Source of the DNA: Micropterix aruncella
Lineage: Eukaryota; Arthropoda; Insecta; Lepidoptera; Micropterigidae
DNA: 64,000 nt
Direction of reading: 5' to 3'
NCBI GenBank assembly: GCA_944548615.1
Contig: OX155952.1
Location: 36,890,032-36,954,031 of the forward strand
Of the stretch, positions 46,997 to 59,933 are shown in pieces (position 1 is the stretch's first letter; the number at the start of each line of letters is the position of its first letter). The notes under the pieces are model-generated. The model was not told the origin of the DNA. It saw only the letters and a list, made by a program, of their open reading frames with translations, and searched no databases. A program made the position numbers and the translations under genes.

Positions 46997-48835
46997 TATG
47001 ATTTGAAAATCTACAATGATATTCTGCAGTGACGCAAAACATAAAACAAATATCTAATAACTTCCAGGGCAAAAATAAACTTATTATTTCTTGAAATCAC
47101 CGGGACAGATTTTGATGCCCTTTTGCATGTTTGAATACGACATTGTATCCTGTCATTTGCTATATGATTCATACTTGGCGACGCTTGGACCAGCTCCCGT
47201 ACATTCTTGCCCATTTTCCTTTGTCTACCCGATAATAATATGTCTGTCTTGTAATATAAAAATAATACATAAACGTTGTGGTGCAAATCAATAATTGAAA
47301 CTCTGCATTTTTTTTCATATGTATTTTTTTTCGCCTTCGACCTGCGGATTATAGAAAAAATGTTTTATAGTAGCAGTATTTTATAGTTAAAATGAAAATT
47401 ATGTTATATAGCGTAGAACATTACAGAATAAACGTTTCTTCATTTCATAACTTATTTAGTATGGCGGTAGACTTTATGGCTATCTATTCTTCTATTATTA
47501 TATTTTATTGCAGAATCGTTTATAAAAATGCTTAGCACCCTAACGAAAAGTAATGTACTGATCCTTAAGAACTAACAAGAGATGTTGATTGACAAACTAT
47601 AACTACGTGTTAGATTTTCTTAAATTGCAATCCCTCTTTTCGTTAAAAACGTATTGAACCGCATAAAGTACGATTTTGCGTCGCGGAGCAAGTACATTGC
47701 TGCATAAATAAAATGGAAAAAACGTCAAAGGAATTCTTTCAGGTTAGATTGTTCGTTTCTCCGGCGGAAAATGTTAACTCATGCTTGAAATATCCGCTTC
47801 CGCTTGGCTTCTGAAAAGCTTCTCAACTTACGATTTCTCTCGTGCGCTTACAAAGGAGTTTCTTCTGCGACAATTAATTCGTACATTTAAAATGGGCCGA
47901 TAAGTATCAATAATGGTAAGAAGGTGGAATACGGTAGACAAAATAAGTAACAGGGAAGATGGCGGTTATATTGCGTTGCTAATAGCAAAAGCCATAAACG
48001 GCATAAATTGTGCTAAAATATTACAACGATTGACTTCTTAAAGGGTAGATATTATAAGACCTGAAAATTTCCTCCTTTGAAAGGTGGGTAATGACATATT
48101 GCCGAAACCGCTGATTTTAACTATTTGCATAATATCGAAGCGTATCTAAATTCCAAAAAGCATGGGTCCAAGATTTGACCTTTGGGAGCTTTGCTTTCAC
48201 TTAAGGTTATCGTTGTCATCGATGGGTGTGGATTACTACGGTCGAACCCACCACACCAGGGAGTTATAAATTTATTGCAGAGTCGCGGCGTCCTTTGCCT
48301 GTCAAAATAGCGCAGGATCGGGTGGCCAACGGACATTTCCCAAGGGTAGGTGACGCCAGGTCAACTCCAGTCTCCAGACTCACTCGGGAGTGATGATTTC
48401 TACGTGCCTCTGGGGGTAGCGGTGTATCATCAGATCATGACAGCATCTCCTCTAATTCATTGGATTGAACAGAACCAGAAACAACCATTACTTACGGCTG
48501 TGTCGCAGTCTAAAGAAGTAAGCGAAGATAACATTGCTGGGAATAGAATCCTCGGGGGAGGGGGGAGTGGGGGGGGAGCAGTCAGATTGCTCAAGAAAAC
48601 TGTTAAGCTCAGCCAAGCTGTACATGAATACATGTAAAAGATGGAAGGGAAAGGATATGTTGGATTTTGGTACGGAGCATTCAAAAGTGAAATACACCAT
48701 ATAACGAATTATTTTTAGTTAATACCTATATATATATATAATAATATATTCTTTAACATAATTCGAACAAAATATTATTATTGCCCCTATATTTTAATAT
48801 ATTGTATCAGATAGCTATAATAATACTCCTGTATA
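46997..48835. other. No gene recognised
   Basis: Short frames only. About 47640-47900 is less AT-rich without recognisable content. A block near 48241-48268 (TCGAACCCACCACACCAGGG, then AGTTATAAA) resembles 20898-20925 and may be another relic of that repeat. A G-rich patch lies at 48553-48580. Confidence 0.45.
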
Positions 48836-49106
<271 letters not shown>

Positions 49107-49636
49107 AATTCGTTTAAAGGATGACACTTTGATGAAAAAATAAAAATAATAAAAGCCACTTACATAGCTGGAAGGTTTTCCCGGACTGGATTGGGAAATG
49201 CTAATTTTAAATGAGATGTATGCCTTGATGAGCACCACTTTCGACAGTGCAATGTAGGTTTAATGGGATCCCTTTATCGCTAGCGAACGATCGCCCTTCA
49301 TCCACATCTCAAAAACAAAGCGTATCCTTTTGCAAACCAAAATAAAATGTCTTAATTAAAGACAAATTAAAGCAAAAACAATGAAAAAAACCACAATGAA
49401 TCGTCTCTTAAATGCGGAATGACATACCGAAAATTCGATTTGAAATTCGAATATATCCACTCTTTAAAAGGACGATATACCATTGCTGGGCTCGCTATCA
49501 CCCAGCCATTAAATGAAAATAAAAATAAAATACTTCATTTGCTCGTTGCCATGAAATAAGATATAAATCGTAATTTCTGGTCGAGAAGTTGATACTTAAG
49601 GCTATATGATATTTACAAGAGTTCAAAACATGAGAT

Positions 49637-49836
49637 NNNNNNNNNNNNNNNNNNNNNNNNNNNNNNNNNNNNNNNNNNNNNNNNNNNNNNNNNNNNNNNN
49701 NNNNNNNNNNNNNNNNNNNNNNNNNNNNNNNNNNNNNNNNNNNNNNNNNNNNNNNNNNNNNNNNNNNNNNNNNNNNNNNNNNNNNNNNNNNNNNNNNNNN
49801 NNNNNNNNNNNNNNNNNNNNNNNNNNNNNNNNNNNN
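49637..49836. other. Assembly gap, 200 N
   Basis: Exactly 200 undetermined bases, a conventional gap size, so the true distance is probably unknown. Order and orientation across it depend on scaffolding. Frames spanning the Ns are meaningless. Confidence 0.99.
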
Positions 49837-50040
49837 GCGTTCACTTTTGCCCGAATCTGTCTTCTTATCGCTGCTTATTCATGGGAATGACAGCTTCATT
49901 AGAACTAAAATGGCAGCAATTATATGGGGAATTATGAGAAAAAAAGGGACGACCACGCATTAGCTAAGGTAATAATATTTTTTAAATATCTAGAGCAAAT
50001 TATATACCAACATAAAAAAACCACAATTCTTATAACATAA

Positions 50041-50135
50041 CATTGATTATATAGCGTATTAGGTTACTAAATGCTGTACTACGATTTGGCAGCTAGAATT
50101 TTATTAAAATTCGCAACGTGTAGATGGCCAACATA
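50041..50135 (+). repeat. Dispersed ~95-bp repeat, copy 2
   Basis: Same order of words as 39105-39200: CATTGATTATATAGC, GTACTACGATTTG, CAACGTGTAGATGG. Class unknown. Confidence 0.65.
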
Positions 50136-50289
50136 GTACCAAAAATTGGTTAATCTTCTCTTATGTTCAATATAGGAGCATTCGTGGTGTAACAGTATGG
50201 TGGCGTACTTTTAATGGCGCTCTAAACATGCCCATATGGTACCCTATCTCGAAATAAAATAATAATATATCAACAAACAAATTTTTAAA

Positions 50290-51468
50290 TCATGGTTTTT
50301 TTTAGGTTTTTATAAGCCTTGTAACACTGCGACCATTGCTGATCTATTGTGTTCGCCACGTATTAAACTTCTGCGCTAAGCCTCGTGTCATTTAAGAACC
50401 GCAACAGGCTTTTGGCGCCAGATTGTCTTACCTTCTCAGGTTGGAGGTAATGACCACCCAAGTGGGTGTATCTTTAACGCATCAGCGGGCCACACTCGCA
50501 CATGAGGTGCAGGGGAGTTTCCTCTGCCCCTTGGCAGAACCTGCACATTTTCGTGTCTCGGAGCTTGACGCTGTGCATGTGTTTGTTCAGGTTACAATGC
50601 CCTGTGAGCGCCCTCACCAGTATGAGTAGATTGTTCCTATTTAGTGATAAGGCCTCACGGGCAATCATACGGTCGTAAGCCTTAATTAGCGCTTTGGAAT
50701 GATTTAACCCTGGCGTGTTGTTCCAGTGGTTGACAGATTGTTCTAAACATATTTTTTTGAGCATTAGGTTTACAGGGCTTTTTGGCAAGTCACAGTAAGG
50801 TTCAAAGCCGTATAACGTTCCCTTTGCTCCCGTCTTAGCAAGTTCGTTGGCTTTTTCATTTCCCTCGATTCCTGCATGGCCGGGTACCCATGTTAGAATA
50901 ACCCTGCTCTTTTCGCTCAGGGAATTCGTAATGATACGCAGTTTTGTACTAGTTTTGAATTAATGGTATTCGAGGCTAGTGCTATAAGAGCTGCTTTGCT
51001 ATCCGAGTGGATATAGATACGGTGGTTGGCGTAGTTCTTATGGAGGTTGATATCCGCACATTTAATAATGTCATATACCTCAGCTTGGAATATAGAGGCG
51101 TATTTCTCCAAGTTTACACTTCTTTCGAAGTTTGGTCGCTCTCCATATACACCGCAGTCTACGTTTGGACCCATCAGTATACCATTTAAGGCTACCGGCC
51201 TCCCAGTGCAGTTAGTCTCTCGGCGGCAGTTCCACTGTAAAAAGTTTTTCAATGTTTAGGAGAGAAAGCATGGTGTCTGATACCATATTAAGGGTTGGAA
51301 TTTCACTGACTGAGTCAAGAACTGATATTATTGCTTGTGAGATCCAGTTTGCCTTCTCCGGGGCAGACAGCCTGTACTTGCTGTTGCAAGTGAATGTGAA
51401 GGGGCGGTAAGTTCAGCAGTGCATTTAGAGCTCCTTCAGGAGTGGAGGACATTGCGCCAGTGTAGTTT
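50290..51468 (-). pseudogene. 5'-truncated LINE with RNase H remnant, frameshifted
   Basis: The minus strand holds, in several frames, the end of a LINE polyprotein. It starts YTGAMSSTPEGALNALLNLP (about 51468-51400), then YRLSAPEKANW. RNase H begins at LKWYTDGSK (about 51190), followed in the next frame by CGVYGERPNF, FQAEVYDIIK (the Glu) and IHSDSKAALIAL (the second Asp) in 50917-51252. The C-terminal domain 50474-50788 has HWNNTPGLNHSKALIKAYDR and the knuckle MCRFCQGAEETPLHLMCECG. At least three frameshifts make it inactive. It belongs to the same family as 29187-29740 and extends further 5'. The 3' end lies near 50290 in A-rich minus-strand sequence. Confidence 0.9.
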
Positions 51469-53272
51469 TTGTTAGTAAATTATTATTTACAGAAATAGGT
51501 AAATTTTTAATTTGGTATACAGCACTAATACATGGCTTTCTATCTCTCCGTATTATTTCTGTAATTTAATCAGCCTATATTAAAGATGCCATAGATAACA
51601 CGAATAATGAAATATTACCGTTTTTTTAATAATCAACCAGTCCTTTATAAAAAGCCATTCGTTGCCAATGTTATTATATATGGACTAATAAACTGCCACT
51701 AGTTTCGGCCTCAATGCTATTAGCGCCACATCTGCATATCGCCGGCGTAGAAGAGTTGCCAAAACGTACTATGGAGTTGAGCAATCTAATACCATATATG
51801 ATCAATTATAAGAAGTAGTGATTATTTCGGTGAGTGATTTATTTCGTCCCGCCAAATTCGATTACCCTTGGACTTATATTTAAAAACGAGATGAAAGTAA
51901 TTCGGATGATCACAACGACGGCAGTTGTCTAAAATTGATTAATATGTTTTATTAAGACTTAGTTATTGACAGGTTAATTTCATGTAATTCTTTTACTAGC
52001 ATAATGGCAAGAGTAAGATATAAATAGATTCTAAGTTTTATACTTTTGCCGGGTTATTAACATTGCCAATTGGGAAATGAAGCAGTTAAAATATATGAAG
52101 TAATTAACTGGGTTCACCTAAATTCAAGGCTGACGACATTTTTTCGTCGTTTTTCTTACAGCGGTATCAAACGATAATGCAAACAACAAACACATCCTCT
52201 CTAGCATAATAAGGTGCGTATTTACATGATAAGTAAAGGATAAATAGATTCCGCATGCGACTCTTACTTACTCACAATTTAGTACCATGGCCTGTTAGAA
52301 CAACTGGCGAATAAAATATGTGACACATTTGATATAACAAGTTTAAACTGAAGGTTGGCAACGTTCGTCCGCGTCCCCCCCCCCCCCCTCCGTTATGTTA
52401 GCCCTTACTTTGCACACGTATTGGCCAGGATATCGTGACTCAGTAGACACGGTGAAAATTCATTCAATTTGTGTCGGTGCACGCCAACGTGCTGACATCA
52501 AATCGCGCATTGAAAATGTATGTCGGACTGGCTACGGTCGGCGCGGTTTATTTATTTACAGCGTATAAATACTACCTAAGTGTGCAAGTGTAACAGGGTT
52601 AACAAAAATAAATGAAAAATAAGAAGATGGTGGATTATACAATACAATACAATCAACTACTCCAGTAGATAGGCATTCCTACACTTGGATGCGTCACAAA
52701 ATTAAATGCTTAAAATTTAATTATTAAAAACATAACTATCATGATAGTTGTCATGGCTGTAATATTATAGTTAATATTACCTACTTACAAATAATCAAAA
52801 TATACTAATATCATTTAATAGTAAGAGAGAATAATATATTGAAATAGAAATGCAAATTCTATGTAGAATAATCAACGTAAAATAATTTTATTGTCAATCC
52901 AGCAATATGCCTTCGTATTTTTTTAAACATAAATAGCTGTAAACGCAATTATATGAGAATTAGAATGTCAGCTATCATAATTCCGTTATGTTTAAAAATT
53001 TACCTTAAATTCTGGAGCTTATTGCGTACTAAACGCGCGGCCAACGTGTGGACGCTATAACAACTCTGCGTCAAAACGCCCTATGATTTTGTTGAAAAAC
53101 CGACAGCACCGCGAATCCCGCGTCAATTTATAGGTCAGTTCTAAAATACCTACCAAAGCCCAGTATACCGAGTTAAAAATTAAAAGTAAAAATGGATTTT
53201 TGAAAACAATCTTTACTTTCCACAAGGGATATTCGGTGACAATTTCCCTGCTCCATCTACATACCCTCGTCA
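51469..53272. other. AT-rich stretch, no gene recognised
   Basis: Contains a 14-base C run at 52375-52388. Otherwise only short frames; nothing supported. Confidence 0.5.
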
Positions 53273-53462
53273 TCATATGTAATGGAAAGTACTCATGACA
53301 ACAAAACAAACGAGCCCAAACTCGACTATCTTAGCAATTTCTATCAGGGAGTTCAGTCTCCATCTCCAGATCCTCTAGATCATGTGTAATGGAAAGTACT
53401 CATAATAACGAAACATACTAGCCCAAATTCAACTTCCGATTTGCCATCAGGGAATTCCAGTC
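53273..53462 (+). repeat. Two-copy tandem repeat, period ~111 bp
   Basis: CATATGTAATGGAAAGTACT through CAGGGAGTTCAGTC (from 53274) recurs from about 53385 as CATGTGTAATGGAAAGTACT through CAGGGAATTCCAGTC, with moderate divergence. Confidence 0.85.
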
Positions 53463-54048
53463 GCATACCGACATCCCGGCTACATCATGAAATCAAATCG
53501 ATGGTACCATAATATTGCATTGTCATCGAACTTACATAAGTTTGCTACGTTTCAGATCAATCGTATACCAGCAAGTGGTTGAAATATAGTTTGAAAATTT
53601 TGAAACGGACCATTTACATAACTTAATATAAAGCTTGCAATAACAGTAATCATATACTCTCTAATGGCAAGGCGTTGCATATTAGTGTGCGATGAAAATA
53701 AGGAGATGGATACGTGACGGCAAACGCCTGTAGTTGGCATCACATGGGTGGGGGTTGCCAAATTTCTCGAACGTTTGAATATCTGCGTTGGCGGAGTGGC
53801 GGCCATGTAAACAAATAATAATAATTGTACAAATTTACAAAAAAATAAGTTATGTTAAATTAATATATGAGCTAATAAGGAATCTGCCTTACTTCGCTAA
53901 ATAATAAATAACACGCAAATACTTTCGATCATAAATATTCAGACTTTTATTACTCGTTCATATACGTATGAATGATGATTTTTCGGCAATATTTTCTTAC
54001 TCAATGATAATTTTCTTATTTATGTGTCCAAAGTACGACTGATTAAGT
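53463..54048. other. No gene recognised
   Basis: An 84-codon minus-strand frame (53552-53806) has no known family. Nothing else supported. Confidence 0.45.
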
Positions 54049-55006
54049 AATTACATATCATTATAAATAGGATAGAAAACGAATTTACCGCGTGAAATTT
54101 GTAGCACCCGACGTTTCGGTGACGTTGCAGCCGCCGTTGTCCAAGGTAGACTGAAGAGCTGTCAATCCGTTGTTTTGCGGGTAGGCCGCGTACCGCTTCC
54201 GCCACGGCGTAGGTTATAACGGTGGTGCGGGGCCGGGCTCGGAGCGCGGGAATTGTGAAAATCCGTCCTGCACACAACACTCACTGTATCCTGTTTTACG
54301 TCTTTGCGTTCGGCGTTCGGCGGCGGGAACATTTTAAGAAGAGGGTTCCACGTAGAAGAGAGTTTGTAACCGTCGTCTCCCGGGTGTGTATAAAGTCGAA
54401 TGCAGTTGCGGTCTAGCCTACGTTGGACAAACGAAACGGCCCATAGCCACGCGACTGTCAGAACACATCAAAGCTGTTAAAAACGTTCAGCGAGAAAAAT
54501 CGGCGATCTGCGAACATATATTGGATAGCGGAAGTAACCACTGGATGCAGTTTCAAAATCCGATTGTGCTATCCAAAGAACAATTCTACTTTCCTCGCAT
54601 GATCCGGGAAGCCATTGAAAGAAGAAGAACCCTGAACTTTAACAGAGACGACGGTTACAAACTCTCTTCTACGTGGAACCCTCTTCTTAAAATGTTCCCG
54701 CCGCCGAACGCCGAACGCAAAGACGTAAAACAGGATACAGTGAGTGTTGTTTGCAGGACGGATTTTCAAAATTCCCGCGCTCCGAGCCCGGCCCCCCACC
54801 ACCGTTATAACCTACGCAGTGGCGGAAGCGGTACGCGGCCTACCCGCAAAACAACGGATTGGCAGCTCTTCAGTCTACCCTGGACAACGGCGGCTGCAAC
54901 GTCACCGAAACGTCGGGTGCTACAAATTTCACGCGGTAAATTCGTTTTCTATCCTATTTATAATGTCAAACAACCGCGATAGTCTTCGATTTTAAATTAC
55001 ATATCA
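54049..55006. mobile_element. 934-bp fold-back PLE with perfect 12-bp target duplication
   Basis: The element 54061-54994 is flanked by AATTACATATCA on both sides (54049-54060 and 54995-55006). The left arm (54061-54380) is the PLE 3' end in minus orientation, running inward from the terminus to the segment before CGTAGAAGAGAGTTTGTAAC. The right arm (54386-54994) is the plus-strand endonuclease region and terminus; about 54640-54960 is the inverted copy of 54061-54380. Only the right arm has the extra tail after CCTATTTATAA. So one truncated copy is joined head to head with a shorter inverted copy of its own 3' end. Confidence 0.92.
54386..54982 (+). pseudogene. PLE GIY-YIG endonuclease domain, truncated but open
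   Basis: 198 codons open from GTG at 54386, preceded by GGT, so the core reads GVYKVECSCGLAYVGQT: the GIY (as GVY) and YIG (as YVG) motifs ten residues apart. It continues with KRPIATRLSEHIKAV, giving the likely catalytic Arg (R23) and a conserved His (H27), and a C-x-C pair (C6, C8) typical of Penelope endonucleases. Residues 50-110 (HWMQFQNPIVLSKEQFYF, MIREAIERRRTLNFNRDDGY) match the copies at 32916 and 40760. This domain nicks the target for reverse transcription in Penelope-like elements. There is no ATG and the reverse transcriptase is missing, so this is a relic that stays open because it is recent. From about residue 165 the frame reads through the non-coding terminus. Confidence 0.88.
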
Positions 55007-55968
55007 TATAAATAAATAATTATAATTAATAAATATCTCGCGACTTACTAATTTAAATTAGTTATCAAATATCTAAAGTACACCCGATAATAAAATCGCA
55101 ATTCTCAATTTGTTTAGCAGATCATTTAGAGAGTAAACGTCGTGAAAATAAGATCCCTAATTTCCTGAAGGATGCGTCTCATCCCCGCGTATACTGACTC
55201 TGGCGTCCCGCCGATGTGATATTAGACGAAAACTTAATTTCCGGCGATGGAGTTGAGCCCTCGCCTAGCAAGTTTACATTAATTATTTCAAAGAAGGCGA
55301 CTTTATTGCAAGGCAGTTATTTACATGCAGTTCGTAGAGGAAAGCTAAGTAAAAGCATATGCGTCCAAAGGTCTTCCGTGAAGACGCTGCCAATTTCAAG
55401 GCAGTGTTTACATTTCATATCTCTCGACGCTAACAACATTTCCCAACCTGTTAGCTTTAGTTTTTTTTTATCTTCTAGAAGGTTTTTTCATTTAGTCACA
55501 AGCACAGGGCATCTTTTGAGATCAGGTTTTTTCGCAATTTGTATGTTAGCATTTCATAATAGATGTTTATATTTAGCTACCATTTGTTTTAATGTATCTG
55601 CTATTAAAATAAAAATATTGGAAGAAAATTATTGAATAAATGTTTTTTAACGTTTATTAAAATATTGAGAGAAAAAAGGGGAAAAAAATGGCAGGAATCA
55701 GTATCGTGGTTAGAAACACAGTTGTCTATCATTTTAGCCGAGCGTTATTGTTTTATATCACAGTCAAACCAGACTTGGTTTTAGTGATATATCTAATGTA
55801 ATCATGCTGTTGAGCTATTTGACGTTTGTGTTAATTCTTCGACGAGGTATATTGTTAACGTAAATTTGCCGTAAATATATAAATTGTTAAAGTAAATTTG
55901 TCGCGCGTCTAACTCTTTGCCGTCTTTGACGTCTATGCTATGTTATAATATCTATATTTTATAATATA
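55007..55968. other. No gene recognised
   Basis: A 139-codon frame (55216-55635) shows no recognisable domain and is probably chance. AT-rich otherwise. Confidence 0.45.
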
Positions 55969-56835
<867 letters not shown>

Positions 56836-57430
56836 TATATATAAAATTCTCGTGTCACAATGTTCGTTCCCGTACTCCTCCGAAACGGCTTGACCGATTC
56901 TCATGAAATTTTGTGAGCATATTGAGTAGGTCTGAGAATCGGCCAACATCTATTTTTCATACCCCTTAGTGATAAGGGTTGTCCACCCTTAACATTTTTC
57001 TTTAATTTTTAGTCATTTTTTTAATTTCTTTATTTTTTTATTATGTCGCATTAAAAAATACATACAACCCTAAATTTTTACCCTTTTATCACCAACCCCT
57101 ATTTTTTAATAGCCATTTTAGTAATTTAATCATTTTTCACCCCGGTCGATAACTGATCAATCGTCATTTAATTAGTTATCCCCGCCAGTTGTCTACAGGT
57201 GTCACTTCTGACCCAGTAAACAGCACGGAGTAGGGATGAGAACGAAGCCGGTCTCCTGTTTCTCTCGCACAATAAGACTTCTCTCACTCCCTACACAGTT
57301 GTCGGCCATCATTATTGTTTATGCATCAAGTGTAGTAGTAACGTTGACAATTATTATTTTGCTATCTCAGTGTAACTCTCATATTAACTATTAATCTTTC
57401 CTATTTTATAATTATTAATAATAAAATTAT

Positions 57431-57800
57431 GAAATTCCAGATCGGTCCACTGACCAACTGCTGTTTGTTATTGTTACAACAAACATGATCCATGGTCCAT
57501 GTGGTACTCTTAATAGTTCATCGCCTTGCATGGCAGATGGAAAATGTACTAAAAATTTCCCTAAAGATTTTACTAATGATACGATCACAAATGTCGACGG
57601 ATACCCAATATATCGTCGAAGAAATCCCGATAATGGCGGACAATCATTTATTAAAAATATCAGCAACACAGACATTGATATTGACAATCGTTGGATGGCC
57701 TCTGCTGAGCAAGACATACAATGCTCATATTAATGTTGAGTTCTGCAGTTCTGTGAAGAACATCAAATACATTTGCAAGTATGTCCATTAAGGCAGTGAT
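57431..57800 (+). pseudogene. Helitron Rep C-terminal remnant with two-tyrosine motif
   Basis: The plus strand reads EIPDRSTDQLLFVIVTTNM, then MIHGPCGTLNSSSPCM and GKCTKNFPKDF, DGYPIYRRR, NRWMASAEQ, the conserved region before the Rep tyrosines. After a frameshift near 57715 it continues HINVEFCSSVKNIKYICKYV, where YICKY has the two tyrosines three residues apart as in Helitron Reps. A TAA then separates it from GSDMAVF, which runs into the helicase frame. The upstream histidine (HUH) motif is missing by deletion, so no nicking activity is possible. Confidence 0.85.
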
Positions 57801-59399
57801 ATGGCTGTGTTTAGAGCGGAAAATACTAATGTGAATGCTCCTCCAGTGAATAAAAACGATGAAATAACGCTCTACCAAATTGGTCGGTACATCAGCTCCA
57901 ATGAAGCTGCTTGGCGTATCTTTGGTTTTCCAATTCATGAACGGGATCCAGCAGTTGTTCAGTTAGCCGTCCATCTTGAAAACGGTCAGCGTGTATTTTC
58001 CACGAACGATACAGCGATTGATCGTGCAATAAATCCACCTAAAACTACACTCACTGAATTTTTGGAATTGTGTAATCGTGCGGATGATTTTGGTGCCTTT
58101 GCACGAACATTACTCTATTCACAAGTACCACGCTATTTCACATGGACTCAAACAAAAACATGGATGCCCCGCAAGCAAGGCTCACCAGTTGCTGCATGTC
58201 TCAATTTATTTAAATCAAACGCCTTGGGGCGATTATTTACAGTCGATCCAAGACACACTGAGTGCTTTTATCTTCGACTGTTGTTGGTTAATATTACTGG
58301 CCCATTATCATTTCAAGATATACGTAAAGTGAATGGGCAACACTATCCAACGTATAAAGATGCATGCCTTGCACTCGGCTTGCTGGAAGACGACAACCAG
58401 TGGGAATGTATGCTTGCTGAAGCTGCATTGAACTGTACAGCAATACAAATTCGTCTACTATTCGCTATAGTGTTGACTACATGTTTCCCAGCCCGAGCAC
58501 AGATATTGTGGGATAATCACAAAGATTCAATGACTGATGATATATTGCATCAACATCGTACACGGTGCCACGATCTAACCATAACATTCAGCGACGCAAT
58601 GTACAATGAAGCATTAATTGCTATTGAGGATCTTTGCATTGTCATTGCCAACTTACCACTCAGTCATTTCGGTATGAATTCGCCAAATCGAACTGCATCT
58701 GATTTAATGAATACTGAAATGAATCGTGAACTGCAGTACAGCACTGTAGAAATGGCAGCGATTGTTGCCCGCAATGTCCCACTAATGAATGAGGAACAAA
58801 GAACCATTTATGATCGCATTATGCTCGCAGTTTCAGCTGGACAAGGTGGGTTCTTCTTTTTGGATGCACCGGGTGGAACTGGCAAAACATTCGTTATTTC
58901 GCTAATTCTTGCTGAAATACGATCAAATAATGGCATCGCATTGGCCGTTGCATCATCGGGCATTGCAGCAACTTTATTGGATGGAGGCAGAACAGCTCAT
59001 TCAGTATTTAAGCTGCCACTAAATATTCAGAATAACCCTGATGCAGTATGCAACATTAAGAAACAAAAATTAATGAAAAACGTGATCGAAGCCAGCATTT
59101 TAAATAGCAAGTTCCGAGGTGAAAATATATTAATACCACGGATTCCTATTATACCTACAGATGTGCCAATTCAATTCAAACGTATTCAGTTTCCGATTAG
59201 ATTGGCATTTGCAATGACAATCAACAAATCCCAAGGTCAAACGATATCTATTTGTGGCTTAGATTTGAGAACACCATGTTTTTCACACGGGCAATTATAC
59301 GTGGTATGCTCTCGAGTGGGTAAACCATCCAGTTTGTTTGTGTTAGCTAAAGATGGACTAACAAAAAATATTGTTCACGCTATAGCATTAAGAGATTGA
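57801..59399 (+). pseudogene. Helitron PIF1-type helicase, internally deleted (532 codons)
   Basis: The frame from ATG 57801 (MAVFRAENTN, in frame with the Rep end after its stop) covers the Rep-helicase linker (about 1-320: RYFTWTQTKTWMPRK, RHTECFYLRLLL, YPTYKDACLALGLL) and a PIF1-like superfamily 1 helicase. It has Walker A DAPGGTGKT (355-363), motif Ia AVASSGIAATLL (382-393) and GGRTAHSVFKLP. After about residue 421 it jumps to a C-terminal part (KLMKNVIEASI), followed by motif V TINKSQGQT (473-481) and motif VI LYVVCSRV (499-506). Walker B and motifs III-IV are absent, a deletion of roughly 250-300 residues relative to complete RepHel proteins, and it was lost in frame. Therefore it is unlikely to be an active helicase. 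In the full protein it would unwind the nicked strand during rolling-circle transposition. Confidence 0.9.
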
Positions 59400-59624
59400 T
59401 ATTGTTTGTTAGTGTTACTGTCGTAATTGATTAATTAATGATATATAATTTTAAGGAATAAATTATAATAACTTAAAAATAATGTTTGCCTTTTGTTATT
59501 TTTATATTCCCTCATCGTTCACAGTGCTCGATGCCTATTTCACGCATATACCACATTCTTACACACTTACAATAAGTAAGCTATTTTTTGTCTACACTAG
59601 AAATTACTTAAAAATTATTTATAT

Positions 59625-59653
59625 GGCAAAACAACGTTTGCCGGGTCAGCTAG
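59625..59653 (+). other. Helitron 3' hairpin and CTAG end
   Basis: GGCAAA and TTTGCC form the stem; GGGTCAG and CTAG follow. This is the terminator-like end recognised in Helitron transposition. Confidence 0.85.
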
Positions 59654-59679
59654 TATATATATATATATATATATATATA
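59654..59679. repeat. 26-bp (TA)n centre of the palindrome
   Basis: Thirteen TA units between the two converging CTAG ends. The axis of symmetry is at 59666/59667, so position x mirrors 119333 minus x. Confidence 0.95.
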
Positions 59680-59933
59680 CTAGCTGACCCGGCAAACGTT
59701 GTTTTGCCATATAAATAATTTTTAAGTAATTTCTAGTGTAGACAAAAAATAGCTTACTTATTGTAAGTGTGTAAGAATGTGGTATATGCGTGAAATAGGC
59801 ATCGAGCACTGTGAACGATGAGGGAATATAAAAATAACAAAAGGCAAACATTATTTTTAAGTTATTATAATTTATTCCTTAAAATTATATATCATTAATT
59901 AATCAATTACGACAGTAACACTAACAAACAATA

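Noticed and set aside
49606..49890. Frames running through the N stretch.
   Set aside because: The bases are unknown; the frame is an artefact of the gap.
54569..54802. Minus-strand 77-codon frame similar to the left arm of the fold-back PLE.
   Set aside because: It is the antisense of the endonuclease frame; the resemblance comes from the inverted arms.
55216..55635. 139-codon plus-strand frame.
   Set aside because: No domain, repeat or family resemblance, and Ser/Phe-rich drift typical of chance frames in AT-rich DNA.
57660..57938. Minus-strand frame across the Rep/helicase start (and its mirror at 61395-61673).
   Set aside because: It is antisense to the Rep YICKY region and the helicase start, which carry clear family motifs on the other strand.
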